DNA of 64,000 bases. It comes from an uncultured Pelagibacteraceae bacterium (GTDB lineage Bacteria > Pseudomonadota > Alphaproteobacteria > Pelagibacterales > Pelagibacteraceae). Below the pieces are notes generated by a model that ran no database searches, had not been told where the DNA came from, and worked only from the letters and a program-made list of their open reading frames with translations. The stretch covers positions 1-64,000 of the forward strand of contig CACIMN010000002.1 of NCBI GenBank assembly GCA_902587755.1. Direction: 5' to 3'. How positions within the stretch are numbered: the stretch's first letter is position 1; every line of letters begins with the position of its first letter. The position numbers were made by a program, and so were the translations under genes. Of the stretch, positions 12,190 to 23,952 are shown piece after piece.

Positions 12190-13188
12190 ATGGAATACCT
12201 AAATATTATTTTCGATGAAGTGTATAAAATATTATTTTTACTAGTTCCAGTTTTAGTTTCTGTAGCAATGATTGTTTGGCTTGATAGGAGAATTTGGGCT
12301 TTTGTACAAAAGCGACAAGGACCAAATGTTGTTGGCCCTTTTGGATTATTTCAGTCTTTGGCTGACGCTTTAAAATATATCTTTAAGGAAATGATCATTC
12401 CTTCAAGTTCAAATAAAGTTATATTCATATTAGCCCCAATTGTAACAATGACTTTGGCCATGATAGCTTGGGCAGTAATTCCATTTAGTGCAACTCAAGT
12501 ATTATCAGATATAAATGTTGGTATACTTTATTTATTTGCAGTTTCATCATTAGGTGTATATGGAATTATAATGGGCGGTTGGGCCTCAAATTCCAAATAT
12601 CCTTTTCTGGGTGCAATTCGGTCTGCAGCTCAAATGGTATCTTATGAGGTATCTATTGGTGTAATTATAATAAACGTATTATTGTGTGTTGGTTCACTAA
12701 ACCTAAATGATATTGTTATTGCTCAGCAAAATGTATGGTTTGTAATTCCATTATTTCCAATGTTTGTAATTTTTTTTATTTCAGCTTTGGCTGAAACAAA
12801 TAGACCTCCTTTTGATTTACCAGAGGCAGAAGCAGAATTAGTTGCTGGATATCAAACTGAATATTCTGGCATGATGTATGCAATGTTTTGGTTAGGTGAA
12901 TACGCAAACATTTTATTAATGTGTGCAATGGGTGCAATATTGTTTTTAGGTGGCTGGTTATCACCTATTGAATTATATCCATTCACATTGATACCAGGAG
13001 CAATATGGTTAATTTTAAAAATATTACTTTTATTTTTCTTATTTGCTTTAGTTAAAGCAATAGTTCCAAGGTATAGATATGACCAACTTATGAGACTAGG
13101 ATGGAAAGTGTTTCTTCCTTTTTCTTTAATTTGGGTAGTACTTACTGCAAGTTATTTATTTTATTTTAATCTTTTACCTGTGAACTAA
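12190..13188 (+). CDS. nuoH: NADH-quinone oxidoreductase subunit H
   Basis: 332 aa; [56 protein letters not shown]. Confidence 0.98.
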   Translation: MEYLNIIFDEVYKILFLLVPVLVSVAMIVWLDRRIWAFVQKRQGPNVVGPFGLFQSLADALKYIFKEMIIPSSSNKVIFILAPIVTMTLAMIAWAVIPFSATQVLSDINVGILYLFAVSSLGVYGIIMGGWASNSKYPFLGAIRSAAQMVSYEVSIGVIIINVLLCVGSLNLNDIVIAQQNVWFVIPLFPMFVIFFISALAETNRPPFDLPEAEAELVAGYQTEYSGMMYAMFWLGEYANILLMCAMGAILFLGGWLSPIELYPFTLIPGAIWLILKILLLFFLFALVKAIVPRYRYDQLMRLGWKVFLPFSLIWVVLTASYLFYFNLLPVN

Positions 13189-13190
13189 TT

Positions 13191-13676
13191 ATGAATATTT
13201 CAAGATTTTTTAAAACAATATTTATGACTGATTTCCTCGGAGGTTTATTTATGGCTCTTAAAGAATTTTTTAAACCAAAAAAAACAATAAATTATCCTTT
13301 TGAAAAAGGTAAAATAAGTCCAAGATTTAGAGGTGAGCATGCTTTAAGAAGATATCCAAACGGTGAAGAAAGATGTATTGCATGCAAGTTATGCGAAGCT
13401 GTGTGTCCCGCACAAGCTATTACAATTGAGTCTGCACAAAGAGAAGACGGTAGTAGAAAAACAACCCGATATGACATAGACATGATGAAATGTATATATT
13501 GCGGCCTTTGCGAAGAGTCTTGTCCAGTAGACGCAATTGTTCAAGGTCCTAATTTTGAATTTTCTACAGAAACAAGAGAAGAGCTATATTATACAAAAGA
13601 AAAATTGTTAGATAATGGAGATAGATGGGAGAATATTTTAGACGCTAATATCAAAGCTGACAATATTCATAGATAA
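13191..13676 (+). CDS. nuoI: NADH-quinone oxidoreductase subunit I
   Basis: 161 aa; two CxxCxxCxxxCP motifs ([24 protein letters not shown]). Confidence 0.98.
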   Translation: MNISRFFKTIFMTDFLGGLFMALKEFFKPKKTINYPFEKGKISPRFRGEHALRRYPNGEERCIACKLCEAVCPAQAITIESAQREDGSRKTTRYDIDMMKCIYCGLCEESCPVDAIVQGPNFEFSTETREELYYTKEKLLDNGDRWENILDANIKADNIHR

Positions 13677-13678
13677 AA

Positions 13679-14311
13679 ATGATTGCACATGCCATTTTCT
13701 TTTATACTTTTTCTATAATTGCTGTTGTTTCCGCTATAATGGTTACTGCTTCAAAAAATACTGTTCATTCAGTATTTTTTTTAATTCTTGATTTCATAAG
13801 TATTTCTTGTCTTTTCATAATGATTGGTGCTGAATTTTTGGGGATGATAATGCTAATTGTTTATGTTGGGGCTGTGGCAGTTCTGTTTTTATTCGTTGTT
13901 ATGATGTTAAACGTAGCCCAACAAAAAAATCAATGGTTTGCTTCAAAAGATAGTTCAAAACATATTCCAATAGGTCTGGTAATTAGTACTCTAATTTTTG
14001 CTGAAATAATTATAGTAATTGGAGGTTGGAAGTATAAACCAGATTTATTTGACGTGAATAATTCTATATCCCAAACCGGTTTAAGTAACACACACACATT
14101 AGGTCAGATTTTATATACTGACTATATTCATGTGTTTCAAATAAGTGGGATGATCCTTTTAGTTGCTATGGTTGGCGCAATTGTTTTAACATTTAGACAA
14201 AGATCTGGTGTTAAAAGACAAAGCTATATAAAGCAGATATCTAGAGAAAGAGCTGAAGGTGTTGAGGTTCTAGAGGTTCAGAGTAATAAAGGGGTTAAAA
14301 TAGATGATTGA
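13679..14311 (+). CDS. nuoJ: NADH-quinone oxidoreductase subunit J
   Basis: 210 aa membrane protein in nuo position; [26 protein letters not shown]. Confidence 0.96.
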   Translation: MIAHAIFFYTFSIIAVVSAIMVTASKNTVHSVFFLILDFISISCLFIMIGAEFLGMIMLIVYVGAVAVLFLFVVMMLNVAQQKNQWFASKDSSKHIPIGLVISTLIFAEIIIVIGGWKYKPDLFDVNNSISQTGLSNTHTLGQILYTDYIHVFQISGMILLVAMVGAIVLTFRQRSGVKRQSYIKQISRERAEGVEVLEVQSNKGVKIDD

Positions 14312-14615
14312 GGTAGGTTTAGGCCATTATTTAACTTTAGGTGCAGTGATTTTCTCAATTGGTGTTATTGGTATTTTTCTTAATAGGAAGAACATAATTG
14401 TTATATTAATGAGTATCGAATTAATATTACTCGCTGTAAATATTAATTTAGTTGCCTTCTCAATTTTTTTAGGTGATCTAGCAGGACAGGTCTTTACTTT
14501 ATTTATTCTTACAGTTGCGGCCGCAGAGGCAGCAATAGGATTAGCAATTATAGTTGTGTATTTCAGAAATTCAGGAACTATAAGAGTTGAAGAAATTGAT
14601 AAATTGAAAGGATAA
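14304..14615 (+). CDS. nuoK: NADH-quinone oxidoreductase subunit K
   Basis: 103 aa; [17 protein letters not shown] and [13 protein letters not shown]. Confidence 0.97.
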   Translation: MIEVGLGHYLTLGAVIFSIGVIGIFLNRKNIIVILMSIELILLAVNINLVAFSIFLGDLAGQVFTLFILTVAAAEAAIGLAIIVVYFRNSGTIRVEEIDKLKG

Positions 14616-14617
14616 CA

Positions 14618-16528
14618 ATGGAATTATCAATTATATTTCTTCCACTAATTGCATCAATTATTTCAGGTTTTTTTGGAAAATATATTGGTGATAAAAATTC
14701 TGAAATAGTAACTAGCGTACTTGTTTCAATTTCTGCTCTCTTATCAATTTTTGTTCTTTATCAAGTAATCGTAAATCAGTATGAAGAAAATATTGTAATA
14801 GCTACTTGGATAAGCTCCGGGTCACTTGATGTAAATTGGTCAATGTTAATTGATCCATTATCAGCTGTAATGTTGGTAGTTGTAACTTCTGTTTCTGCTT
14901 TAGTTCACATTTATTCAATTGGTTACATGTCTCATGATCCCCATAAACCAAGATTTATGGCTTATTTATCATTGTTCACATTTGCGATGTTGATGCTTGT
15001 GACTTCAGATAATTTTATACAACTATTTTTTGGTTGGGAAGGAGTTGGTTTATGCTCCTACTTCTTAATTGGTTTTTGGTTCAAAAAGGAGAGTGCAAAT
15101 GCTGCAGCAATAAAAGCATTTGTTGTTAATAGAGTTGGTGATTTTGGTTTTGCTTTAGGAATTTTCTTAATATTTTATTTATTTGGAACTGTTAATTACT
15201 CAGAAGTTTTTCAACAAATTCCGACAGTTGTAGATAAAAATTTATCATTTTTAGGTTTTGAAGTTAAATCAATAGATTTAATTTGTTTACTTTTATTTAT
15301 TGGAGCAATGGGTAAATCCGCACAGATCCTGCTACATACTTGGCTACCTGATGCAATGGAAGGTCCAACTCCAGTTTCTGCATTAATTCATGCAGCAACG
15401 ATGGTAACAGCTGGTGTTTTCTTAGTAGTAAGGTGTTCTCCAATTTACGAATATTCACCGTTAATACTAAATTTTATAACTATTGTTGGAATGACTACTG
15501 CATTCTTTGCAGCAACCGTTGCTCTAGTTCAAACAGATATAAAAAAAATCATTGCTTACTCCACATGTAGTCAACTTGGTTATATGTTTTTTGCAGCAGG
15601 AGTAGGTGCATACAATGTTGCTATGTTTCACTTATTTACTCATGCATTTTTCAAAGCTTTATTATTTTTAGGATCTGGTTCAGTAATCCATGCATTTAAA
15701 GATGAGCAAAATATAAATAGTATGGGTGGAGTTTGGAAAAAGTTACCATACACCTATGCTTTAATGATTATTGGAACACTTGCTTTAACAGGATTTCCAT
15801 TTTTATCAGGATTTTATTCTAAAGATGCAATTATAGAATTTGCGTATTTAAAGGGTAATACTACTGGTTATTACGCAGCTGGAATTGGAATAATTACAGC
15901 ATTTTTAACATCTATTTATTCATGGAGGTTAATCTTTAAAACTTTCCATGGAGAATATAAGAATAAAGAGGTCAAGATAGAGGAAACACATGAGTCTCCT
16001 TTAGTAATGCTTGTTCCTTTATTTATTCTTTCAATAGGAGCAATTTTTGCTGGTTTTCTGTTTAAAGGACTCTTTATTGGTCACGGTGATAATTTATTTT
16101 GGGCAGAGTCTATCATGTTTTTGGAGCCTTTGAGCACAGAACATCCACCTTTATGGTTTTTGTTTTTAACACCTTGTTTGGTTTTATTGTCTATTCCAAT
16201 TGCTTATTACTTATTTGTTAAAAACAAAGAATTACCTAATTCAATAGTTTCTATGAATAAACCATTGTATAATTTTTTAGTTAATAAATGGTACTTTGAT
16301 GAGTTGTACGATGTGTTGTTTATTAAATCCTCAAAAAAATTAGGATTATTTTTATGGAAATTTTGTGATGGAACTATAATCGATGGTTTTGGTCCCGATG
16401 GAATTTCTTCTTTGATTAAAAAATGTTCAATTAAAGCAACAAAATTTCAAACTGGTTTTATTTATCAATATGCATTTGTAATGTTATTAGGTTTCTCAGC
16501 TTTACTGACTTTTTTAATTATTAAATAA
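14618..16528 (+). CDS. nuoL: NADH-quinone oxidoreductase subunit L
   Basis: 636 aa; GWEGVGLCSYFLIGFW, LLHTWLPDAMEGPTPVSALIHAATMVTAGVFL. Confidence 0.98.
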   Translation: MELSIIFLPLIASIISGFFGKYIGDKNSEIVTSVLVSISALLSIFVLYQVIVNQYEENIVIATWISSGSLDVNWSMLIDPLSAVMLVVVTSVSALVHIYSIGYMSHDPHKPRFMAYLSLFTFAMLMLVTSDNFIQLFFGWEGVGLCSYFLIGFWFKKESANAAAIKAFVVNRVGDFGFALGIFLIFYLFGTVNYSEVFQQIPTVVDKNLSFLGFEVKSIDLICLLLFIGAMGKSAQILLHTWLPDAMEGPTPVSALIHAATMVTAGVFLVVRCSPIYEYSPLILNFITIVGMTTAFFAATVALVQTDIKKIIAYSTCSQLGYMFFAAGVGAYNVAMFHLFTHAFFKALLFLGSGSVIHAFKDEQNINSMGGVWKKLPYTYALMIIGTLALTGFPFLSGFYSKDAIIEFAYLKGNTTGYYAAGIGIITAFLTSIYSWRLIFKTFHGEYKNKEVKIEETHESPLVMLVPLFILSIGAIFAGFLFKGLFIGHGDNLFWAESIMFLEPLSTEHPPLWFLFLTPCLVLLSIPIAYYLFVKNKELPNSIVSMNKPLYNFLVNKWYFDELYDVLFIKSSKKLGLFLWKFCDGTIIDGFGPDGISSLIKKCSIKATKFQTGFIYQYAFVMLLGFSALLTFLIIK

Positions 16529-18009
16529 TGAATTTTCCAATTCTTTCATCTCTAATATTATTGCCAACAATAGGAGCTTTATTTTTATTTTTTATAAAAG
16601 AAAAAGAAGGAGATAATACCACTATTAAATATGTATCGTTATTCACTACAATTGTTAATTTTTTGATTTCCATTTACTTATGGATTGGTTTTGACCAATC
16701 TACATCCAGTTTCCAATTTCTAGAAGACAGAACATGGATTGAAGGATTTATTAATTATAAAGTTGGAGTAGATGGTATTTCAATTTTATTTATTATACTA
16801 ACTACATTTATAACTCCGCTTTGTATTATATCAGTAAATAATTCTATTAAAAATAGATTAAGAGATTTTTTGATTGCAATTCTAATCATGGAAAGTTTCA
16901 TGATCGGTGTTTTCTGTGCACTTGACTTAGTGGTATTTTATTTATTTTTTGAAGCTGGATTAATCCCAATGTTTTTAATTATTGGTATATGGGGAGGAGC
17001 AAGAAGAGTTTATTCAGCATTCAAATTCTTTCTATACACATTATTAGGTTCTGTTTTGATGTTAGTTGCAATAATTTCAATTTATTGGATTACAGGAACA
17101 ACTGATGTGGTTCAACTATATGAAAGTGGTATTGATGTTAAATATCAAAATCTATTGTGGTTGGCATTTTTTAGTTCATTTGCCGTAAAAACACCTATGT
17201 GGCCAGTTCATACATGGTTACCTGATGCACACGTTGAGGCTCCTACAGCAGGATCAGTATTACTAGCCGCAATTTTACTAAAGATGGCTGGATATGGTTT
17301 TATAAGATTTTCTTTAGGACTTTTCCCGGTTGCGTCAGAGGTATTTACACCGTTAATTTACACCTTAAGTGTTATAGCAATCATATTTACTTCACTGATA
17401 GCTTTGATGCAGGAAGATATGAAAAAGTTAATTGCTTACTCATCAGTAGCGCATATGGGCTTTGTAACTTTGGGTATATTCACTTTACAACAACAAGGTA
17501 TTGAAGGAAGTATAATTCAAATGATAAGCCATGGCTTAGTTTCAGCAGCATTATTTTTAACTGTTGGCGTAATTTATGACAGAATGCATTCTAGATTGAT
17601 AAGTACTTATGGTGGACTAGTTTCTGTAATTCCAAAATATTCAATATTGTTCATGTTATTTGCTTTAGCATCTCTTGGTTTACCTGGAACCAGTGGTTTT
17701 ATTGGTGAGTTTTTAATATTAATGGGAGCTTTCAAGGATAATTTTTTAGTAGCTGTTATAGCAAGTATTGGAGTGATTTTAGGAGCTGCATACATGTTGT
17801 GGCTCTATAAAAGAGTGGTATTTGGAAAATTACTTAATGAAGATCTTAAAAAAATTTTAGATTTAAATAGATCTGAATATTTTATTTTATCTTGTTTAGC
17901 TGCACCAATATTATTTTTTGGTTTTTACCCTGATCCATTAATCAATACTATTGAAGTTTCTGTTACTGATTTAATTAATATGCATAACACAAATATAGCT
18001 AATAAATAA
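16528..18009 (+). CDS. nuoM: NADH-quinone oxidoreductase subunit M
   Basis: 493 aa; MWPVHTWLPDAHVEAPTAGSVLLAAILLKMAGYG. Confidence 0.98.
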   Translation: MNFPILSSLILLPTIGALFLFFIKEKEGDNTTIKYVSLFTTIVNFLISIYLWIGFDQSTSSFQFLEDRTWIEGFINYKVGVDGISILFIILTTFITPLCIISVNNSIKNRLRDFLIAILIMESFMIGVFCALDLVVFYLFFEAGLIPMFLIIGIWGGARRVYSAFKFFLYTLLGSVLMLVAIISIYWITGTTDVVQLYESGIDVKYQNLLWLAFFSSFAVKTPMWPVHTWLPDAHVEAPTAGSVLLAAILLKMAGYGFIRFSLGLFPVASEVFTPLIYTLSVIAIIFTSLIALMQEDMKKLIAYSSVAHMGFVTLGIFTLQQQGIEGSIIQMISHGLVSAALFLTVGVIYDRMHSRLISTYGGLVSVIPKYSILFMLFALASLGLPGTSGFIGEFLILMGAFKDNFLVAVIASIGVILGAAYMLWLYKRVVFGKLLNEDLKKILDLNRSEYFILSCLAAPILFFGFYPDPLINTIEVSVTDLINMHNTNIANK

Positions 18010-18010
18010 T

Positions 18011-19429
18011 ATGGAAAATTTAAATTTAATATTACCTGAAATTTTTATTTCATTATCAATTATGTTTTTACTTATTTTAGGTGTATTTAAAAATAACAGT
18101 TCTAAAATTACTTTTAATTTATCTTTGTTTGCAATTTTAATTACAACAATAATAACATTCAATGAAACTTTCTCTGTAACTAGAGAAACTTTGTTTAATG
18201 AAAGCGTTGTGATTGACAGCATGTCCTCTCTAATGAAAATTATAACTTTAATTGGAGGTTTTTTAGTTTTAGTTATTTCGTCAACTTATTTAAAAACATT
18301 TAAAATATATAATATAGAATACCCGGTCCTTATTTTGAGTTCAATTCTTGGAATGATGGTAATGATTAGTTCAAATGATTTAATTGTTTTTTATATGGGC
18401 TTAGAATTACAGTCATTAGCTCTATATGTTTTAGCTACATATAACAGAGATCAATTAAAATCATCAGAAGCTGGTTTGAAATATTTTGTTTTAAGTGCAT
18501 TATCATCAGGACTATTATTATATGGATGTTCTTTAGTTTATGGTTTTTCAGGTTCTACAAATTTTGATATAATATCAAATCAACTAAATTCTGAGGAATA
18601 TGTTTTAACTTTTGGGATTGTCTTCATATTAGTTGGTTTAGCATTTAAAATTTCTGCAGTTCCATTCCATATGTGGGCACCTGATGTTTACGAAGGATCT
18701 CCAACAACTGTAACTTTGTTTTTTACAATAGTACCAAAGGTGGCTGCTTTGACTGTATTTATTAGATTTTTATATGTACCTTTTTTAAATCTAATAGATC
18801 AATGGCAAATGATAATAGTTTTCTTATCTATAGCTTCTATGGTTTTTGGAGCAGTTGCTGCTATAGGGCAAACTAATATTAAAAGACTAATTGCTTACAG
18901 TTCTATAGGACACATCGGTTACACATTGGCTGGTTTGGCTACAGCGTCAAACGAGGGAATTCAAAGTTCGGTAATTTATATTTCTATTTATGTTGTTATG
19001 AATTTAGCTCTTTTTTCATGTCTATTAATGTTAAGAAGAAAAGATCAATATTATGAAGATATTGATGATCTTTCAGGGTTATCAAAAAATCATCCATTGT
19101 TGTCTTTGTGTTTGTTGTTAATACTATTTTCTTTAGCAGGCATACCACCCCTAGCAGGTTTCTTCGCAAAATTTTACGTTTTTAAAGCAGTATTGGAACA
19201 ATCAATGTATTTCTTAGCTATAGTAGGGTTATTATCAACTGTGATTGCAGCTTTTTATTATCTAAGAATTATAAAAATTATGTATTTTGATAAGGAAAAA
19301 GATAAATACGATACAGAACATAGTTTATGGTTAAAATTTTCACTGACAGTTTCGACTATATTAATTCTTGTATACTTCATATTCCCAAGTCAGTTAATAG
19401 AGGTTGTTTCAAGAATTAATATTATTTAA
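18011..19429 (+). CDS. nuoN: NADH-quinone oxidoreductase subunit N
   Basis: 472 aa; GLELQSLALYVLA, VPFHMWAPDVYEGSPTTVTLF. Confidence 0.97.
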   Translation: MENLNLILPEIFISLSIMFLLILGVFKNNSSKITFNLSLFAILITTIITFNETFSVTRETLFNESVVIDSMSSLMKIITLIGGFLVLVISSTYLKTFKIYNIEYPVLILSSILGMMVMISSNDLIVFYMGLELQSLALYVLATYNRDQLKSSEAGLKYFVLSALSSGLLLYGCSLVYGFSGSTNFDIISNQLNSEEYVLTFGIVFILVGLAFKISAVPFHMWAPDVYEGSPTTVTLFFTIVPKVAALTVFIRFLYVPFLNLIDQWQMIIVFLSIASMVFGAVAAIGQTNIKRLIAYSSIGHIGYTLAGLATASNEGIQSSVIYISIYVVMNLALFSCLLMLRRKDQYYEDIDDLSGLSKNHPLLSLCLLLILFSLAGIPPLAGFFAKFYVFKAVLEQSMYFLAIVGLLSTVIAAFYYLRIIKIMYFDKEKDKYDTEHSLWLKFSLTVSTILILVYFIFPSQLIEVVSRINII

Positions 19430-19965
19430 TGAAAATTAAAAAATTCAAATTTAAAAAAGTTAAAAGCACAAATAATACTGCGATAAGAATTGTTAAAGAA
19501 ACTAAATTCAATTTAGGTATGGTTGTTGCCGAAACTCAAGCAAATGGTAGGGGACAGTATGGAAGAAAATGGATATCATCAAAAGGAAATTTATTCGTTT
19601 CTTTTTTCAACGAACTAAATAAAAAAAAAATATCTATTAATGCTATAACAAAAATCAATTGTCTTTTAGTTAAAAAATTACTCTCATCATTTACAAATAA
19701 AAAAATTTTATTTAAAAAACCTAACGATTTATTAATTGATAAAAAAAAAATTAGTGGGATTTTACAAGAGGTCATATTTGCAAAAGATAAAAAATTTTTG
19801 ATTACTGGTATAGGTATAAATATTAAAAAAAATCCAATTATAAGGAATTATCCAGCTACGAACTTGTATGACGTAACTAAAAAAAGTATTAGTAAATTAA
19901 GTGTAGAAAATAAACTGAAACAGCTTTTTGAAAAAAATTTATCAAAACTATATAAAATTAATTAA
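19429..19965 (+). CDS. birA: Biotin--[acetyl-CoA-carboxylase] ligase, catalytic domain only
   Basis: 178 aa; ANGRGQYGRKWISSKGNLFVSF biotin ligase motif, KPNDLLID, GIGINI; no N-terminal HTH. Confidence 0.9.
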   Translation: MKIKKFKFKKVKSTNNTAIRIVKETKFNLGMVVAETQANGRGQYGRKWISSKGNLFVSFFNELNKKKISINAITKINCLLVKKLLSSFTNKKILFKKPNDLLIDKKKISGILQEVIFAKDKKFLITGIGINIKKNPIIRNYPATNLYDVTKKSISKLSVENKLKQLFEKNLSKLYKIN

Positions 19966-20711
19966 TGTATATTCTAGGTGATATTGGTAATACGGAAACA
20001 AAATTATGCGTTGTTTCTAAAAATAATAAAATTCTAAAAAAAATTATTTTTTTTTCAAAATCTGTAAACAATAATCAGCTCAATATCTTATTTAAAAAAA
20101 ATAAAATTCAATTAAATAAAATTGAAAAAATATTATTTTGCAGTGTTGTACCCAAAACATTTGATATAATTAAAAAATTTTTATCGAAAAAAGCCAAACC
20201 AAAATGCTTTGAAGTTAAAAGATTAAACTTAAAATCACTCATAAAAATTAAAGTTGATTATAAACAAGTTGGCTCAGATAGAATTACAAATGCTATAAGT
20301 TTAATGAATAATAAAAATAATTTTATAATTTTAGATTTTGGAACAGCGACAACTTTTGATGTGCTAATTAAAAATACTTATTATGGCGGAATAATTGCCC
20401 CAGGTATTAGATTATCTCTGAATACTTTGTCAGATAAAGCAACTTTAATTCCAAAAATAAATTTAAAAAAAATTAGTAAAGTTATTGGTAACAATACGAT
20501 TTCAGCTGTTAGATCAGGTTTTTTTTGGGGGTATGCAGGTTTAATTGACAATATTATTAATTTAATTAAGAAAGAAACTAGAAAATCTTTTAAAGTAATA
20601 ATTACTGGTGGATTTTCAAATTTATTTAATAACTCAATAAAAACAAAAGCAAGTTATAACCAAGATATTACAATTAAAGGCTTAATAAAAATTTCAAAAT
20701 TAATTAAATAA
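19965..20711 (+). CDS. coaX: Type III pantothenate kinase
   Basis: 248 aa; DIGNTETKLCV, DFGTATTFDVL, GGIIAPGIRLS. Confidence 0.93.
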   Translation: MYILGDIGNTETKLCVVSKNNKILKKIIFFSKSVNNNQLNILFKKNKIQLNKIEKILFCSVVPKTFDIIKKFLSKKAKPKCFEVKRLNLKSLIKIKVDYKQVGSDRITNAISLMNNKNNFIILDFGTATTFDVLIKNTYYGGIIAPGIRLSLNTLSDKATLIPKINLKKISKVIGNNTISAVRSGFFWGYAGLIDNIINLIKKETRKSFKVIITGGFSNLFNNSIKTKASYNQDITIKGLIKISKLIK

Positions 20712-20712
20712 T

Positions 20713-22371
20713 ATGAAAGACGAACTATTATTTTGTCCCCTAGGCGGATCAGGCGAAATAGGCATGAACATGAATTTGTTTGGATATGGACAGCCTAGTG
20801 ATCATAAATGGATTATGGTCGACATTGGTGTAACATTTGCAGATGATACTATTCCTGGTGTTGATTTAATTTATCCAGATCCAGGGTTTATAGTTGAAAG
20901 AAAAAATAATTTGTTAGGAATAGTTTTAACTCATGCCCATGAAGATCATATTGGCGCCATTGCACATCTATGGCCAAAATTACAATGTAAAATTTTTGCA
21001 ACTCCTTTCACAGCCTTATTAATCAGAGAAAAATTTAGAGAAAAACAAATTGATATAACCAATGATTTACAGATTGTAGAGTTAAATGGAAAGATTTCTT
21101 TGGATCCATTTGAAATTGAATACATAACTTTAACGCATTCTATATTAGAACCTAATGGACTTAGAATTAAAACACCTGCTGGGGTTATTTTGCACACTGG
21201 AGATTGGAAGGTAGATCCAAATCCATTAATTGGAGACAATATAAATGAAAAAAGATTAAAGGAAATTGGTGATGAGGGTGTACTCGCAATGATTTGCGAT
21301 TCCACGAATGTTTTTAGTGCTGGTAGATCAGGTTCAGAATTAGATGTAAGAAAAAATATGTTGAACGTTATGTCTCGATTGAAAAAAAGAATTATTATAA
21401 CATCCTTTGCTTCAAACGTAGCTAGAATGGAGACAGCCTTCTATTGTGCAGAGCAAACAGGAAGACAAATATCATTAGTTGGAAGATCAATGCATCGTAT
21501 TTATAAAGCTGCACGTCAATGTGGATATTTAAAAAATACTATTGAACCAATAGATCCAAGAGAAGCTAAAATTTTTTCAAGAGAAAAAATTGTGTACTTA
21601 TGTACTGGAAGCCAAGGTGAACCTATGGGAGCAATGATGAGAATTTCTAGCTATGTTCATCCAGATGTTTTTATTGAAAAAGGCGACGCTGTAATTTTTT
21701 CTTCAAAAATTATTCCTGGTAATGAAAAAAAACTTTATAAACTTCATAATCAACTTGTTAAGGATGGAATAGAAGTAATATCTGAAGAAACTGAATTTGT
21801 TCATGTTTCAGGACATCCAAATAGAGAAGATCTTAAAGAGATGTATCAATGGGTAAAACCTAAGTGTGTGATCCCTGTGCATGGTGAACATAGACACATG
21901 ATAGAACACATTAATTTTGCAAAAGAAATGCAAGTACCACATCCAGTTCAAGTAGAAAATGGTGATATTGTTAGGTTATATCCTGGCGAAAAACCAGAGG
22001 TATATGACAAAGCCCCAAATGGCAGACTCTATTTAGATGGTAGTGTCAGTGTCGATCCAGATTCACAATCTATAAAAGATAGAAAAAATCTTAGTGCAAA
22101 TGGATATCTTGAAGTAACAATAATGATAACACCTAAAGGAAATATACATAATAACCCTATACTCTCATTTCGAGGTTTACCAATAGATGATCGAGATGAA
22201 TTTGTGTATGGACTAGAAGAAGAAATAGAGAAAACATCTAGAACTTTTAAAGTTGGAAGCAAACAACAAGAACACAATCTTATTGATGCATTAAAAATTG
22301 CTTGTAGAAAATTTTCTAAAGATAGAACAGGAAAAAAACCTTTTACAAATATAAACTTAGTTAGAATTTAA
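20713..22371 (+). CDS. rnj: Ribonuclease J (metallo-beta-lactamase/beta-CASP)
   Basis: 552 aa; LTHAHEDHIGAI, LHTGDWKVDPNP, CTGSQGEPMGAM, HVSGHPNREDLKEM. Confidence 0.95.
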   Translation: MKDELLFCPLGGSGEIGMNMNLFGYGQPSDHKWIMVDIGVTFADDTIPGVDLIYPDPGFIVERKNNLLGIVLTHAHEDHIGAIAHLWPKLQCKIFATPFTALLIREKFREKQIDITNDLQIVELNGKISLDPFEIEYITLTHSILEPNGLRIKTPAGVILHTGDWKVDPNPLIGDNINEKRLKEIGDEGVLAMICDSTNVFSAGRSGSELDVRKNMLNVMSRLKKRIIITSFASNVARMETAFYCAEQTGRQISLVGRSMHRIYKAARQCGYLKNTIEPIDPREAKIFSREKIVYLCTGSQGEPMGAMMRISSYVHPDVFIEKGDAVIFSSKIIPGNEKKLYKLHNQLVKDGIEVISEETEFVHVSGHPNREDLKEMYQWVKPKCVIPVHGEHRHMIEHINFAKEMQVPHPVQVENGDIVRLYPGEKPEVYDKAPNGRLYLDGSVSVDPDSQSIKDRKNLSANGYLEVTIMITPKGNIHNNPILSFRGLPIDDRDEFVYGLEEEIEKTSRTFKVGSKQQEHNLIDALKIACRKFSKDRTGKKPFTNINLVRI

Positions 22372-22616
22372 TGAGTATAACTGGGTTAGCTATTATCTAT
22401 ATAATTATATGGTGGATAGTTTTCTTTGCTATTTTACCTGTTGATGTGAATCGAACGAAGACTGTAAAAATTGACGGTGAAGATCCTGGATCACCTGAAA
22501 ATCCAAAAATGTTGAAAAAATTCCTTTATTGTACAGGAATTACTACTGTTATTTTCATCATAATTTACTTATTAATTAAATTTGAATATTTAAATTTAAG
22601 AAATATGATTAATTAA
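22371..22616 (+). CDS. DUF1467 family membrane protein
   Basis: 81 aa, two TM segments, WWIVFFAILPVDVN...DPGSPENPKMLKKF; usual alphaproteobacterial position between rnj and proS. Confidence 0.85.
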   Translation: MSITGLAIIYIIIWWIVFFAILPVDVNRTKTVKIDGEDPGSPENPKMLKKFLYCTGITTVIFIIIYLLIKFEYLNLRNMIN

Positions 22617-22617
22617 G

Positions 22618-23952
22618 ATGCTTTTATCAAATTCATTTATACCAATATTAAAAAACAATCCATCAGAAGCAAAAATTAAATCTCATCAATTAATGTTGAG
22701 GGTGGGTATGATTAAGCAAGCGTCAGCAGGAATTTATTCATGGTTGCCTTTAGGTTTTAAGGTAATGAAAAAAATAGAGGATATTGTTAGACAAGAGCAA
22801 AACAAGATTGGAGCTCAAGAAATATTAATGCCAACAATTCAATCAAGTGAAATTTGGAAAGAAAGTGGCCGTTATGAAGATTATGGTGAGGAGATGTTAA
22901 GAATAACTGATCGCCAAAATAGAGAAATGTTATATGGACCAACTAATGAAGAGCAAGTTACTGAAATTTTTAGATCTTCTATAAAATCTTATAAATCACT
23001 TCCACAACTTTTGTACCACATACAATGGAAGTTCAGAGATGAAATTAGACCTAGATTTGGAATTATGCGTGGTAGAGAATTTTACATGAAAGATGCCTAT
23101 TCATTCGATGTATCTGATGAAGAAGCCTTTTATTCTTATAATAAATTTTTTCTTTCATATTTAAGAACGTTTAAAAGATTATCTCTAACAGCAATACCCA
23201 TGGCTGCTGACACAGGACCTATTGGTGGAAATTTGTCTCATGAATTTATTATTCTTGCTGACACAGGTGAAAGTAAAATTTTCACAGATAAAAGGATATT
23301 TGATCTTGATAGCGCTGATACTAAACTAGAAAAAGCATCATTGGAAAGTATGAGAAAAAAATTTGAACAATTTTATGCTGTAACTGATGAAAAGTTTAAT
23401 AAAGAAGAGTTTGAAAAAATTGTTTCTAAGGAAAATCAATTGATTACAAAAGGTATCGAAGTAGGTCATATATTTTATTTTGGTGACAAGTATTCAAAAC
23501 CAATGGGAGCCTCTGTTGATTTACCAGGAGGAAAAAAAGATTTTGTAAAAATGGGTTCTTATGGAATTGGTGTATCAAGGTTAGTAGGAGCTATAATTGA
23601 GGCTAAATATGATGATAAAAATGAAATCATGAAATGGCCATTGTCTGTTGCTCCTTATGATATTGCTTTAATACCTATGATAAATAAAAATGACACCTCA
23701 GCTTTAGATAAAGCAAATAAAATCAATATAGAATTAATCAAAAATAATATTGATTCAATCATTGATGATACAGATGAGAATTTCTCATCAAAAATTAAAA
23801 AAATGAATTTAATTGGTGCCCCATATCAAATTATTATTGGTAAGAAAAGTGAGGGTGATTTATTAGAGTTTAAGGAAACCGGTGGTGAAACTCAAAATTT
23901 ACCATTAAGTAAAATTATAGAAATTATAACTAAACAAAAAAATTCAATTTGA
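22618..23952 (+). CDS. proS: Prolyl-tRNA synthetase
   Basis: 444 aa; RVGMIKQASAGIYSWLPLG, GPTNEEQVTEIFR, QWKFRDEIRPRFGIMRGREFYMKDAYSFD. Confidence 0.97.
   Translation: MLLSNSFIPILKNNPSEAKIKSHQLMLRVGMIKQASAGIYSWLPLGFKVMKKIEDIVRQEQNKIGAQEILMPTIQSSEIWKESGRYEDYGEEMLRITDRQNREMLYGPTNEEQVTEIFRSSIKSYKSLPQLLYHIQWKFRDEIRPRFGIMRGREFYMKDAYSFDVSDEEAFYSYNKFFLSYLRTFKRLSLTAIPMAADTGPIGGNLSHEFIILADTGESKIFTDKRIFDLDSADTKLEKASLESMRKKFEQFYAVTDEKFNKEEFEKIVSKENQLITKGIEVGHIFYFGDKYSKPMGASVDLPGGKKDFVKMGSYGIGVSRLVGAIIEAKYDDKNEIMKWPLSVAPYDIALIPMINKNDTSALDKANKINIELIKNNIDSIIDDTDENFSSKIKKMNLIGAPYQIIIGKKSEGDLLEFKETGGETQNLPLSKIIEIITKQKNSI

Noticed and set aside
20946-21305. 119-aa ORF antisense to rnj
   Set aside because: Fully embedded in ribonuclease J; no recognisable motif or separate regulatory context.
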